Positions 34,443 through 43,561 of a DNA stretch of 64,000 nt are shown here, piece by piece; positions within the stretch are counted from its first letter, which is position 1, and each line of letters starts with the position of its first letter. The position numbers and the translations under genes are program-made. The stretch is from Promicromonospora sp042731755 (GTDB taxonomy: Bacteria > Actinomycetota > Actinomycetes > Actinomycetales > Cellulomonadaceae): NCBI RefSeq assembly GCF_042731755.1, contig NZ_JBHWLR010000002.1, positions 186,001 through 250,000 of the forward strand. Reading direction: 5' to 3'. The notes below the pieces were generated by a model. The model ran no database searches, was not told the DNA's origin, and saw only the letters and a list, made by a program, of their open reading frames with translations.

Positions 34443-35843
34443 GTGCCAGTGCCAGCGATGCGTGACAGTGCTCCCGGGGCCGTGGTGCCGCTGCCGGCCG
34501 GCGCGCGGACGTACGAGGAGCTCGCTGCCCGGCTCGCCGACCTGCGTCGGCGGTCGGGGGTGACGTACCGGGAGCTGCACCGCCGGGTCGTGCGGCTCCG
34601 GCGCGAGTCCGGCCGGGCCGACGTCCCCGCGTTCAACACGGTGTACCGGTGCCTGCAGCCCGGCCGCCGGCGGCTGGACGACGAGCTCGTGGCGGACGTC
34701 GCGCGGGCGCTACTGCCGGGCCCGGACGGCGCGGCCGCGGCAGACGAGTGGCGCAGGACCTGCCGCGTGGTCGCCGGCCTGGCCGCGGAGTCCGCCTGGG
34801 CCCGGACGACGATCGGGCTCCCGGCAGGCGATGTCGCCGTCGTCGGCCGGCGGACGGAGCTGGAGGCCGCGACCGGGCTCTCCGAGTCCGACCTGACCGG
34901 CCCGGTGGTGATCGCCGTCGACGGGATGCCCGGCGTCGGCAAGACAGCGTTCGCCGTGCACGCCGCGCACCTGCTGCTTCGCGGTGTCCTCCGGGGGGCC
35001 GTCCCGCTCTTCGCCGACCTGCGCGGAGGCGGCGGCGACCGCGTGCCCGCCGAGCCGTCCGCCGTCCTCGCCGGCTTCCTGCGGGGGATGGGGGCGTCGC
35101 CCCGCCCCGGCATCGGACGACGGCGCACCGCCGACCTGGCCGGCCAGCTCCGGCACGCGGCGCCGGGCCGCCCGCTGCTCCTGCTGCTGGACGACGCCGG
35201 GTCCGCCGACCAGGTGCTGCCCCTCGTGCCCGACCGCCCCGGCACGGTGGTGCTCGTGACGTCCCGGACGCGGCTGACTGGGCTGCGTCCCGGGCTGGTG
35301 GTGCGCCTCGGGCCGCTGGCTCCCGGGGCGTCGGTCGAGCTGCTGCGGCACGAGATCGGCGCGGGTCGGGTCGACACGGACCTGCCCGCGGCCGCCGCGA
35401 TCGCGCGGCTGTGCGGCCACCTGCCGCTGGCCCTGACGGTGCACGCCCGGCAGGTGCGCGAGCGGCAGGGCTGGAGCCTGTACGACCACCACCGGCGAGC
35501 CGCCGCGGCCGGGGTCGACGATGAGGTCGGCGCGGCGATCGGGGCTTCGTGCGCACTCCTGCCGGAGACGTCGGCGGCTCTGCTGCGCCTCGTGGCGTGG
35601 TGCCCGGGCCCGGTCTTCGACGTCCCGGCCGCGGCCGCGCTGGCCGGGGTCGCGCAGGAGTCCGCGGCCGACGCCGTCCACGACCTGGTGCGGCGCAACC
35701 TGGTGCTCGACATCGGCGCCGGCCGCTTCACGCTCCACGAGCTCGTCCGCGACCACGCGCGGGCGACGTCCTGGGAGGCGGACCCCGCCACGGCCCGGCA
35801 GGAGGCGCTGCGGCGCCTGACGGACCATCACGCGCGAGCCTGA
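34443..35843 (+). CDS. NB-ARC-type STAND ATPase regulator
   Basis: A 466-residue protein. Residues about 20-90 form a helical region like the helix-turn-helix start of actinobacterial STAND proteins (LRRRSGVTYRELHRRV). Walker A is GMPGVGKT near residue 161, Walker B LLLLLDDAGS, then the GLPL-like motif GHLPLALTVHARQ and a winged-helix region with FTLHELVRDHAR. It lacks the TPR/WD repeats usual in full AfsR-like regulators and ends after the NB-ARC core. GTG 34443 is chosen for its strong GAGGAAGG site. It probably regulates nearby genes; the signal is unknown. Confidence 0.8.
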   Translation: MPVPAMRDSAPGAVVPLPAGARTYEELAARLADLRRRSGVTYRELHRRVVRLRRESGRADVPAFNTVYRCLQPGRRRLDDELVADVARALLPGPDGAAAADEWRRTCRVVAGLAAESAWARTTIGLPAGDVAVVGRRTELEAATGLSESDLTGPVVIAVDGMPGVGKTAFAVHAAHLLLRGVLRGAVPLFADLRGGGGDRVPAEPSAVLAGFLRGMGASPRPGIGRRRTADLAGQLRHAAPGRPLLLLLDDAGSADQVLPLVPDRPGTVVLVTSRTRLTGLRPGLVVRLGPLAPGASVELLRHEIGAGRVDTDLPAAAAIARLCGHLPLALTVHARQVRERQGWSLYDHHRRAAAAGVDDEVGAAIGASCALLPETSAALLRLVAWCPGPVFDVPAAAALAGVAQESAADAVHDLVRRNLVLDIGAGRFTLHELVRDHARATSWEADPATARQEALRRLTDHHARA

Positions 35844-35997
35844 TCCACGCCGGACCTACATCCGACCTGTGCTTGTCCGATCGCCGCGTACCCGGTGTTC
35901 GACATCGATCGAGATCGGCCTCGGGCCATGGCAGGGCATCCAACCTTGTCGTGTCCGGCGGAATTGCCGGGCCCACCCGAGACGATGGAGGAACACG

Positions 35998-36456
35998 ATG
36001 CGAGCACGATCACGACTCGCCGCCGGCGGCGCGTCACTGCTGATGCTGACGGCGTTGTTCGGCGTCATCGGCGCGACGTCCGCCGAGGCACGCTGTGCTG
36101 GTCAGGGCAATGGCGTGACGAGCACGATGTCCTACGGCGGGACCGTCCGTGTACGGGACGTGCCGAACTCGGGAACCTGCAACGGTGACGGCGAATATCA
36201 CGCGACACTCGTGGACGCGAGCAGCTCTGACGGCCATCGCGTGTCGTTCCGCTGGGACGGCAACGGTGACGGCAACTACACCTCAGGTGGCAGCGTCGAG
36301 AACGGGAGCGTGGGCATCCTGGTGACCGACAACACCAGCCGTGCGCACGAGCAGCTGTGCATGATCACCAACGCCGGCAACGTCTACTGCGGTTGGGGCA
36401 GCGACGTCGGCACCGGCTACGGCAGCGGTGGCTTCGGCGTCAACTCCGGCTTCTGA
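35998..36456 (+). CDS. Small secreted protein, unknown function
   Basis: A 152-residue exported protein with a signal peptide ending SAEA-RCAG and GGAGG before its ATG. The mature part is rich in Gly, Ser and Asn and has several cysteines (RCAGQ, GTCNGDG, QLCMI, VYCGW) that could form two disulfides. No family is recognised. It has no membrane anchor. The 154-bp gap upstream contains a CGGACCT/CCGACCT direct repeat spaced 11 bp. Confidence 0.75.
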   Translation: MRARSRLAAGGASLLMLTALFGVIGATSAEARCAGQGNGVTSTMSYGGTVRVRDVPNSGTCNGDGEYHATLVDASSSDGHRVSFRWDGNGDGNYTSGGSVENGSVGILVTDNTSRAHEQLCMITNAGNVYCGWGSDVGTGYGSGGFGVNSGF

Positions 36457-36541
36457 CGTCGGGGGCTGCCCGGAACCACGGTCCCGGCAGCCCTCGACCC
36501 CGGCCACCATCGCCCGCAGTGCCGACACGGAGGAGCCGTCG

Positions 36542-37978
36542 ATGTCCCAGCAAGGTCCCCGATGGTTGGCAGCTGCTGTCGGGTGCGCGCTCATGCTCGG
36601 GCTCTCCGGGTGCACCGGGCCGGGCGTGGTGCCGGATGCCCCGGCGGCCCTTCCCGCCGCCGATTCCGTCTCCTGGCCAGCGCGGTCTGGTGCGGACCGC
36701 CTGGTGCCGCAGCTCTTCTTCCAGTCGCGACACTCCGGCGATGACGTCGCCACCGGGATCCCGTTCTTCGAGGTGCTTCCCGACGGAACAGTCGATCTCC
36801 TGGCGGACCTCCCCGACGGTCTCTCGGCCGATGGCGTGCAACCCGTGGCAGACGGCGCAGTCGCCTTGGTCGGCAACGTGACCCGGGACGACGGTTCCCT
36901 CGGCGAGGAGCTGGTGGTCCTGGACGGCTCCGGGACCGTCCGGGCGCGTGAGGACGTGTCGGCCGCCGGCCGGGGATCGGGGCTGCTGGCGGCACCTGAC
37001 GAGTCGACCGTGGTCCTGCTCCGGGCGCGGGAGGGGGAGGACGGCATGCCCGCCGGACCCGTCGAGGTCACGGTGCGGACATCCACCGACGAGCGGGTCC
37101 TTGCCACCGAGGACCATCCCGTGGCCGCGGGCGACGTCGCCGGGGACCGGATCGTACTCGCGGGTGGCGGCCCGTCGTTCGGCATGAAACAGGACGTCCC
37201 GTGCTGGGTCGAGGCGATTCGCACGGACGTCGTGCCGTCGTCCCGTGGCGAGCGCCGAACCGTGGGCCTTCCCGGGTGCGACCTGGTATCGGAGGTGCGG
37301 GTCTCGCCTGACTTTCGCTATGCCGCGGTCGCATTCCAGACTGCCGTAGGCCCGACGATGCAGGTCTCGATCGTCCGAATCGACGATCTCGTCGTGGTCG
37401 GTACCGAGAAGGTGAGCATCGCAGTCGGTGCCTGCGACATGTGCCAGTTCCCGGCACGAGGCGGTTACCTCGGCATGGCCTGGGCCGACGACCGAACCGT
37501 GCGGGTTGCCCGGATGACCGACCTTCCCCTGACGATTGGCAGAGACCGGCTCGAGGAGGTGCTGGAGCAGAATCTCGACATCGTGGAGCTCACGGTGCCC
37601 GGTGAGCGGCAGTCCCGGCGACCTCGGCCAGCAGCTTCTCCGAGCGGGCCTCGTCGTCATGCAGGCCGTGACGGCGGAAGTACGCGGTGGCCTCGGCCAG
37701 GGACGCCAGCGCTCGCTCGCGCTCGGACAGCGCGACGAGCACCGGGGCCGTCTCGAGCAGGGTCTTGGCCGCGCAGCGCTCGTCGCTCAGGTCCCAGAAG
37801 ATCTGCGTGGCCTGTTCGAGCGTGCGCAGGGCGACGGAGGGCTCGCCGTCGGCCAGCTCCAAGGTGCCGAGGTCGCGCAGGACCACGGCCTCGCGGTGGG
37901 TGTCACCGATGCCGTGGGCCAGGGCCGCGGCGTCGGCGAGCCACGTCCGGGCCTCGGCGAGCCTGCCCTGGGTGGTGA
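36542..37978 (+). CDS. Lipoprotein with a run-on 3' end overlapping the SARP gene
   Basis: The reading frame gives 478 residues. The N-terminus has a lipobox (LGLSGC) and the body up to about residue 355 reads as a normal secreted beta-propeller-like protein (FFEVLPDGTVDLLADLPDG, VRVSPDFRYAAVAF), ending ELTVPGERQ. From about 37610 the frame runs antisense through the end of the SARP gene and encodes Arg/Pro/Gly-rich text with no protein-like pattern. The genuine stop has probably been lost, for example by a small deletion joining the convergent 3' ends, or the true end is near 37610. Function unknown. Confidence 0.65.
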   Translation: MSQQGPRWLAAAVGCALMLGLSGCTGPGVVPDAPAALPAADSVSWPARSGADRLVPQLFFQSRHSGDDVATGIPFFEVLPDGTVDLLADLPDGLSADGVQPVADGAVALVGNVTRDDGSLGEELVVLDGSGTVRAREDVSAAGRGSGLLAAPDESTVVLLRAREGEDGMPAGPVEVTVRTSTDERVLATEDHPVAAGDVAGDRIVLAGGGPSFGMKQDVPCWVEAIRTDVVPSSRGERRTVGLPGCDLVSEVRVSPDFRYAAVAFQTAVGPTMQVSIVRIDDLVVVGTEKVSIAVGACDMCQFPARGGYLGMAWADDRTVRVARMTDLPLTIGRDRLEEVLEQNLDIVELTVPGERQSRRPRPAASPSGPRRHAGRDGGSTRWPRPGTPALARARTARRAPGPSRAGSWPRSARRSGPRRSAWPVRACAGRRRARRRPAPRCRGRAGPRPRGGCHRCRGPGPRRRRATSGPRRACPGW

Positions 37979-40439
37979 GGATCCGGCCCAGCGCGCCCCG
38001 GAACAGCGCCTCCTTCGGCGCGTCCCCGGCGGCCGCGACGACGTCGAGGGACTCGCGCAGCGCCGCCTCGGCGGCGTCGTGCTCTCCCCGGCAGCGGTGC
38101 ACGCTCGCCAGGCTGGCGAGCGCCAGCGCGGCGCCGAGGTCGTGGCCGTGTCCCTGGTAGGTGCGTCGCGCGTCCCGGAGGAACCCGGCGGCGGTCTCGA
38201 AGTCGCCGGTGTAGATGTTGACCTGGCCGAGGCCGCGTCGCAGGGCGGCGGCCGCGAGGTCGTCGACGTCGGGGCGGTCGAGCACGGTCTGGTGGCTCGT
38301 CCGCCAGTCCTCGTACAGCGCGTGCTGGTCGTACAGGGGGCCCAGCAGGAGGGCCAGGCGCCCGGCCTCGGCGGTCAGGTCGTGCGCGCACGCGAGCCGC
38401 ACCGCGTCCAGCAGCGACTGGCGTTCGATCGCCGTCCACGCGGTCCCCATGGCGTGGGACGGGGGGTTCTCGTCGTCGTACGGGAGCCAGGCCGGGAACG
38501 CCTCGGGGGCGACCGTCCGGGGCGCGTCCACGGGGTCGAAGAGGCTGTGCGGCCGGTTCCGGCGCAGCCTGTCGACCAGGAGGGTCCAGCTTCCGACGGT
38601 CCGCAGTACCGCCTGCCGGCAGGTGCCGGCCCCGTGGTCGCTCGCCTGCTGCCGCGCGTAGACCCGCAGCAGGTCGTGCATCTGGTACCGGGGCTGGCCG
38701 ATGTCGTCGAGGCGGACCTGCTGGAGGAGGGCGGCGTCCAGGAGCTCCTCGGCCACGGGCTCCCAGGCGTCGGTGTCCAGGAGCGCGCCCAGCACCCAGC
38801 CCGGGAGGTCGCCGGGGCCGAGGAGGCCGAAGAGGGCGAAGGCCAGGGCGGCGTCCGTCGAGAGGGAACGCAGCGAGAGGTCCAGGCTCGCGCGGAGGTC
38901 GAGGCCGCCGATGCTCAGCTCGCTCAGCCTTCGGGTCTCGTCCTCCAGTCGCTCGCGCAGCCGGCTCAGGGGCCAGGCCGGGCGGCTCAGGAGCTTGGCC
39001 CCCGCGATGCGGATCGGCAACGGCAGCAGACCGCACAGCTGCACGATGGCCTGCGCCTCGGCCGGCTCCCGCGCCACCCGGTCGTTGCCCACGATCCGTG
39101 CCAGCAGCGCCTCCGCGTCGTCGACGGTGAGCACGTCGACGTGGACGTGCCGGGCGCCGGGCAGATCCGCGAGCATTCCACGACTGGTCACGATGACGGC
39201 CGAGCGGCCGTCCGGCGGCAGGAGCGGGAGGACCTGCTCGGCGGACGCCGCGTCGTCGAGCACGACGAGCGTGCGCCGTTCGGCGAGCTGCGAGCGGAGC
39301 AGCGCGGCGCAGTCGTCGAGGGCGGTCGGCAACGGGTGCCCGAAGCCGCCGAGGGCGCGCAGCATCGCCGCCAGGAGCTCGTCGGGGCCACGGGGGTTGC
39401 TCGACGTCCCGGCCAGGCCGAGATGGAACTGAGCGTCGGGGTACTCGGCCTGGACCAGGCGCGCCACGTGCAGGGCCAGGCTCGACTTGCCCGCCCCGGG
39501 CGCGCCGTGCAGCACGAGGACGACGGGCGAGCCGGGCCGGTCGTGCGACGTGACGGCGCGGACCGCGGCCTCGGTCTCGCCCGCGCGCCCGCAGAAGTCC
39601 GCCACCTCCGGAGGGAGCTGCCGCACGGGCCGCGCGGCCTCGGCGGGTTCCGCCCCGACCGTGACTGTCGCCGAGGCCCGGGAGGACGCCTCGGTCATCG
39701 GCAGCGTCTCATCGAGGATCTGCTGGTGGATCGCGCGGGTGGCCGGGCTGGGATCGGTACCGAGCTCCTCCGTGAAGGTGCGGCGCAGGCGGTCGTACTG
39801 CTGGAGGGCCTCGGCGGCCCGACCGCTGCGGTACAGGGCGACGAGAAGCTGCCGCCACAGCGGCTCCCGGAAGGGGGACTCGGCGATCTGCGCCTCGATC
39901 TCCTCGACGACCGCCCGGTGCCGGCCCAGGTTGATCTGCGCCTGGAAACCGTGCTCGACGGCGGTCGTCCGCAGGCTCGTCAGCCGATGGGTCAGCTCGA
40001 CGGCGGAGCCGCCCGGCGGTGCGCCGCCGAACGGGTCGCCCCGCCACCAGCCGAGGGCCCGCTCGAAGAGCTCCGCGGACTGCTCGAAGCCGCCGTCCTC
40101 GAACGTCCGCAACCCGTCGGTGACGGCCGCCTCGAAACGCCGGGCGTCGACGCCCGCGTGCTGCTCGACCAGGAGGTAGCCGACGTCGGACCGCCGTAGG
40201 GCCGTGCCGTCGAGGTCCCCGAGCATCTGGCGCAGCCGGTGCACGTACCCGTAGGTCTGCGCGACGGCGGACCTGGGCGGGGCGTCGCCCCACACGTCCT
40301 GCACGATGCTCTCGACCGGGACGCTCTGCGGCCCGTGCGCGACGAGCGCACCCAGCACCGCGCGGCAGCGGGCAGCCGCCACCGGCGACCATGCCTTCCC
40401 GTCGGACACCTCGACCGGACCGAGGACCCTGACTCGCAT
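37590..40439 (-). CDS. SARP/AfsR-type transcriptional regulator
   Basis: A 949-residue regulator. The N-terminal OmpR-like DNA-binding domain (MRVRVLGPVEVSDG to about 90) is followed by the BTAD domain (about 95-245, with the WWRGDPFGG and RQLLVALYRSGRAAEALQ patterns), an NB-ARC ATPase (Walker A GAPGAGKSS near 314; LDDAASAEQ) and C-terminal TPR-like repeats. SARPs activate secondary-metabolite and bacteriocin operons by binding direct repeats one helical turn apart. Two such repeats are present upstream of the peptide and hydrolase operons. The ATG at 40439 has AAGGGAG before it. Confidence 0.9.
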   Translation of the reverse strand: MRVRVLGPVEVSDGKAWSPVAAARCRAVLGALVAHGPQSVPVESIVQDVWGDAPPRSAVAQTYGYVHRLRQMLGDLDGTALRRSDVGYLLVEQHAGVDARRFEAAVTDGLRTFEDGGFEQSAELFERALGWWRGDPFGGAPPGGSAVELTHRLTSLRTTAVEHGFQAQINLGRHRAVVEEIEAQIAESPFREPLWRQLLVALYRSGRAAEALQQYDRLRRTFTEELGTDPSPATRAIHQQILDETLPMTEASSRASATVTVGAEPAEAARPVRQLPPEVADFCGRAGETEAAVRAVTSHDRPGSPVVLVLHGAPGAGKSSLALHVARLVQAEYPDAQFHLGLAGTSSNPRGPDELLAAMLRALGGFGHPLPTALDDCAALLRSQLAERRTLVVLDDAASAEQVLPLLPPDGRSAVIVTSRGMLADLPGARHVHVDVLTVDDAEALLARIVGNDRVAREPAEAQAIVQLCGLLPLPIRIAGAKLLSRPAWPLSRLRERLEDETRRLSELSIGGLDLRASLDLSLRSLSTDAALAFALFGLLGPGDLPGWVLGALLDTDAWEPVAEELLDAALLQQVRLDDIGQPRYQMHDLLRVYARQQASDHGAGTCRQAVLRTVGSWTLLVDRLRRNRPHSLFDPVDAPRTVAPEAFPAWLPYDDENPPSHAMGTAWTAIERQSLLDAVRLACAHDLTAEAGRLALLLGPLYDQHALYEDWRTSHQTVLDRPDVDDLAAAALRRGLGQVNIYTGDFETAAGFLRDARRTYQGHGHDLGAALALASLASVHRCRGEHDAAEAALRESLDVVAAAGDAPKEALFRGALGRILTTQGRLAEARTWLADAAALAHGIGDTHREAVVLRDLGTLELADGEPSVALRTLEQATQIFWDLSDERCAAKTLLETAPVLVALSERERALASLAEATAYFRRHGLHDDEARSEKLLAEVAGTAAHRAP

Positions 40440-40586
40440 CCGACGCTCCCTTCGACCGTGCAGCGGCTTCGTCGTACGCGCGGTGCCGGGGCGCCGCCGT
40501 GCCGGAGCGTGCCACAGGGGCCAGGACGCAGATTGCAGGAACCTGCACCGACGACGGGGCAACGAACCCGGCCCGTCATGCGTCGT

Positions 40587-41465
40587 CTACCGCAGGCCCG
40601 CCATGCCCAGGCGCTCGCGGAGCCGCAGGCCGGCGACGAACCTCGTGGGCGCGTCGAGGAGGTCGAGGACCGCGGCGATGTCGGCCCGGACGGTCCGGAC
40701 GCTCACGCCGAGCTTCCGCGCGATCTGGTCGTCGGACGAGCTGGTGATCATCAGGGTGACGATGCGGCGCTGCCGCACGGACAGGTCGACGAGTGCGGCC
40801 GTCTCCGCGTCGCACGGGTACATGGTGGCCACCACGGCGTCCCAGTAGGAACGGGCGGCCCGCAGGCACGCGTCGTCCCGCACCTCGATGACGGTCCGAT
40901 CGCCGCGGAGGCTGGGACCGTCCAGCAGGACGCTGGTCCCGTCGATGATCTTCATCTGCACCGGGGCGAAGCCGAAGTAGTACAGCGCGGGATCCTCGCC
41001 GGACAGCATGAGGCGGGCCTCGGGATCGACCCCGGAGTGGTTCCACACGCTGACCATCCGCAGGCCGTGCTCCACGAAGTGCGCGTTGTTCGGGAGGCTC
41101 GTCGCGAGCTGCTGCACGGTGCCGGAGTGCCGGACCGACTCGAGCGTCCGCCAGGTTCCCGCGGCCCGCGCCATGGTCTCGTTGATCCCCCGCGTGCCCC
41201 GGCCGAAGACGCGCGCCGCGACCGGCCGGTTGCGCTCCACCAGGCTCGCCACCCGGGAGCGTTCGATCTCCAGGCGCGCCAGCGCCTCGAAGACCCGCTG
41301 GTTCCGCTGCCACGAGAGCCTGCCGGCATCGGAGAACGCGGAGAAGTCGAGGTTGGGGAATGCCTGCGTCCCCGTATCCGACCTTGCAGTAGCCCTGACG
41401 TTCAAGGTGACCACCCCCAGAAAGACACCCGCCGACGAAGAGACCTGCCCTGGGCGGCACGCCAC
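40587..41465 (-). CDS. LuxR-type helix-turn-helix regulator
   Basis: A protein of up to 292 residues whose C-terminus is a LuxR-like DNA-binding domain (LSVRQRRIVTLMITSSSDDQIARKLGVSVRTVRADI). The first 210 residues do not match a sensor domain I recognise; a similar layout occurs in actinobacterial regulators with a phospholipase-D-like or helical N-terminus. The start is uncertain: GTG at 41465 gives the longest frame but no ribosome-binding site, while starts at 41414 or 41405 lie behind GGGGGTG. It is divergent from the membrane-tethered sigma factor gene. Confidence 0.75.
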   Translation of the reverse strand: MACRPGQVSSSAGVFLGVVTLNVRATARSDTGTQAFPNLDFSAFSDAGRLSWQRNQRVFEALARLEIERSRVASLVERNRPVAARVFGRGTRGINETMARAAGTWRTLESVRHSGTVQQLATSLPNNAHFVEHGLRMVSVWNHSGVDPEARLMLSGEDPALYYFGFAPVQMKIIDGTSVLLDGPSLRGDRTVIEVRDDACLRAARSYWDAVVATMYPCDAETAALVDLSVRQRRIVTLMITSSSDDQIARKLGVSVRTVRADIAAVLDLLDAPTRFVAGLRLRERLGMAGLR

Positions 41466-41661
41466 GGACCTGCGTCATCCGGCGGCCGCGGGGCGCTTCC
41501 GACCATAGCCGGACCGGCGGTCGGACGCTCCGAAACTGGTGGGATCCTGTGCGCGACGGGGCCCCAACGGCTCGCCGGCGAACTGGCCGTCGGCCTAGGA
41601 TCCGGGTCGTCGACCGCGATGTCCGGGGTTTCGGCTGAACCTTCCCGCGAGGGGACGCGTC

Positions 41662-43515
41662 ATGGGGAACATGAGCATCCACACACCGGAGCGGGCCGAG
41701 GTCCGTGTGGTCCGTACCAAGGACCAGGAGTTCGTCGCGTTCGTCGGTGACGCCCGCCCGTACCTCTTCCGCACCGCGTTCCTGTTGTGCGGCGACCCGG
41801 ACCGGGCCGAGGACCTGGTCCAGGGCACGTTCGAGCGTGTCTACCGGTCGTGGCACCGGGTGCACACCGAACCGCGCGCCTACGCCCGCCGTGTGCTCGT
41901 CAACCTGCGGACCGACACCTGGCGCCGCAGCAGCCGCACCGATCTGCCCGGCGACGACGCGATCCGGCTTCCCGACACCCCGGACCACGCCGCCCGCGTC
42001 GCGGTCCGGGCCGAGCTGGTGCACGCGCTGGCGCAGCTCCCGCTGCAGCAGCGCCGGGTGGTGGTCATGCGGCACCTGCTTGACCTGTCCGAGGCGCAGG
42101 TCGCCGATGAGCTGGGGAGGTCGGTGGGGACGGTGAAGTCGGCGAACGCACGTGGACTGGAGAACCTGCGCACCATCCTGGAGCGCGCGGACCTGGCGGA
42201 CATCCCCGTGCCGCACCGTGACGCGGCGGAGACGCTCGGCGAGAGCCGGGCCGCCCTGCACAGGCGGCGCACCGCGCAGGGAGTGCTCGGTGGCGTGGCG
42301 GCGCTCCTGGTGGCGTTCTTCCTGGCCGGCCCGATCTCGCTCCCCGGCGTGGGTCCGGTCGCGCTGCCGGGCAGCGAGTGGTTCCGCTCGCTCGTGGGCC
42401 TGGAGCGGCCCGACGGCGACGCCGGCCCTCGGCCCGGTGACTGCCCGGCAGGGACGTCGGACCAGGATGTCCGGCCCTGGCTGGAGGGGCGGTGCGTGCT
42501 CGCCGTGGACGCGGGGGCGGCGCCCGACGCCGTGGAGGCCGGAGTCGTCGTCAGGGTGGGCGGGCCGACAGCGGGTGCAGGTATGCCGGGCACCCTGGCG
42601 GCGGACGGCTCGGTCATCACCTTCGCCGATATGGCCCCGGGTTCCGACAACGGCGAAGGCGACGGCGACCCCGACCAGGAGCTGGCACTGGAGCTGCGCG
42701 CAGCCACGGGGGAGACCAGCCCGGTGGCCGTCAACGGCATGGTTGACGGACACCGCGCCGAGATCGCCGACGTCGCGCGGCAGGGCAACAGGGTTGCCTG
42801 GCTGGAGGTGGCGAACCGCGAGAGCGAGTCGTCGCCCTGGGCGATCCGCGTCGTCGACGACGTGCGGAACCCCGAGGTGCGCACGCTCATGGAGTCGTCC
42901 GGCGAACCGGTGCCGCTGGGGTACCGGATCGCGCTGAGCAGCGCGTCCCTGTACCTCCAGCGCATCGCGGACCAGGGCGAGATCGAGCAGGTCCAGGTCC
43001 CGCTGGCGACCGGAGCGACGGAGATCCTGGCCTCCGGCCCTACCGCGTTCGCCGTCACGCCGGACGCGGTCGTCTGGGCGGCGAACAACGTCCGCACCGG
43101 CATCAAGCTTGCCGATCGCAGCGATGACGGCGTCCGGCAGGTGCCCGTGGGACTTGCGCCGGCAGCCGGCTACCCGCTCGAGACGGTGACGGAGCTGGCG
43201 GCGTCGGACGCCCTGCTGGCGTGGGGCGTGGCGGGTGACCTGCACGTGTTCGACCGGGAGACGGGGGCGATGACGCTGGTCGAGCTGGACGGGGAGGCCG
43301 GGGGGATCGACGTCGACGGCCGGGCGGTGGCGTGGACGAGCACGCGGGACAACGAGGGGACCGGGTATCTGCTCCTCGACGGCCGGGCGTACCGGCTGGA
43401 GGGCCAGGTGGTCGAGGTCGCCGTGGCGGGGGAGTGGCTGTCGTGGGTCACCCTGGAGTCCGGTGGAGGCTCCCTGCGCGAGCACCTGGCGCGGATCGCG
43501 GGAACCGGGAGCTGA
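41662..43515 (+). CDS. ECF sigma factor fused to a membrane helix and extracytoplasmic domain
   Basis: A 617-residue protein. Residues about 20-175 are a SigE-type ECF sigma factor: region 2 (LFRTAFLLCGDPDRAEDLVQ) and region 4 (LSEAQVADELGRSVGTVKSA). A hydrophobic helix (about 206-228, GVLGGVAALLVAFFLAG) follows. The remaining 380 residues lie outside the membrane and have repeated beta strands like a propeller or sugar-binding fold. In many actinobacteria the sigma factor and its membrane partner are separate genes; here they are one. ATG at 41662 follows GAGGGGA. It should sense an envelope signal directly. Confidence 0.85.
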   Translation: MGNMSIHTPERAEVRVVRTKDQEFVAFVGDARPYLFRTAFLLCGDPDRAEDLVQGTFERVYRSWHRVHTEPRAYARRVLVNLRTDTWRRSSRTDLPGDDAIRLPDTPDHAARVAVRAELVHALAQLPLQQRRVVVMRHLLDLSEAQVADELGRSVGTVKSANARGLENLRTILERADLADIPVPHRDAAETLGESRAALHRRRTAQGVLGGVAALLVAFFLAGPISLPGVGPVALPGSEWFRSLVGLERPDGDAGPRPGDCPAGTSDQDVRPWLEGRCVLAVDAGAAPDAVEAGVVVRVGGPTAGAGMPGTLAADGSVITFADMAPGSDNGEGDGDPDQELALELRAATGETSPVAVNGMVDGHRAEIADVARQGNRVAWLEVANRESESSPWAIRVVDDVRNPEVRTLMESSGEPVPLGYRIALSSASLYLQRIADQGEIEQVQVPLATGATEILASGPTAFAVTPDAVVWAANNVRTGIKLADRSDDGVRQVPVGLAPAAGYPLETVTELAASDALLAWGVAGDLHVFDRETGAMTLVELDGEAGGIDVDGRAVAWTSTRDNEGTGYLLLDGRAYRLEGQVVEVAVAGEWLSWVTLESGGGSLREHLARIAGTGS

Positions 43516-43561
43516 CGTCCGGGGGCGACGCGGACCGGCCTGCTGCTCGACGTCGTTCAGG

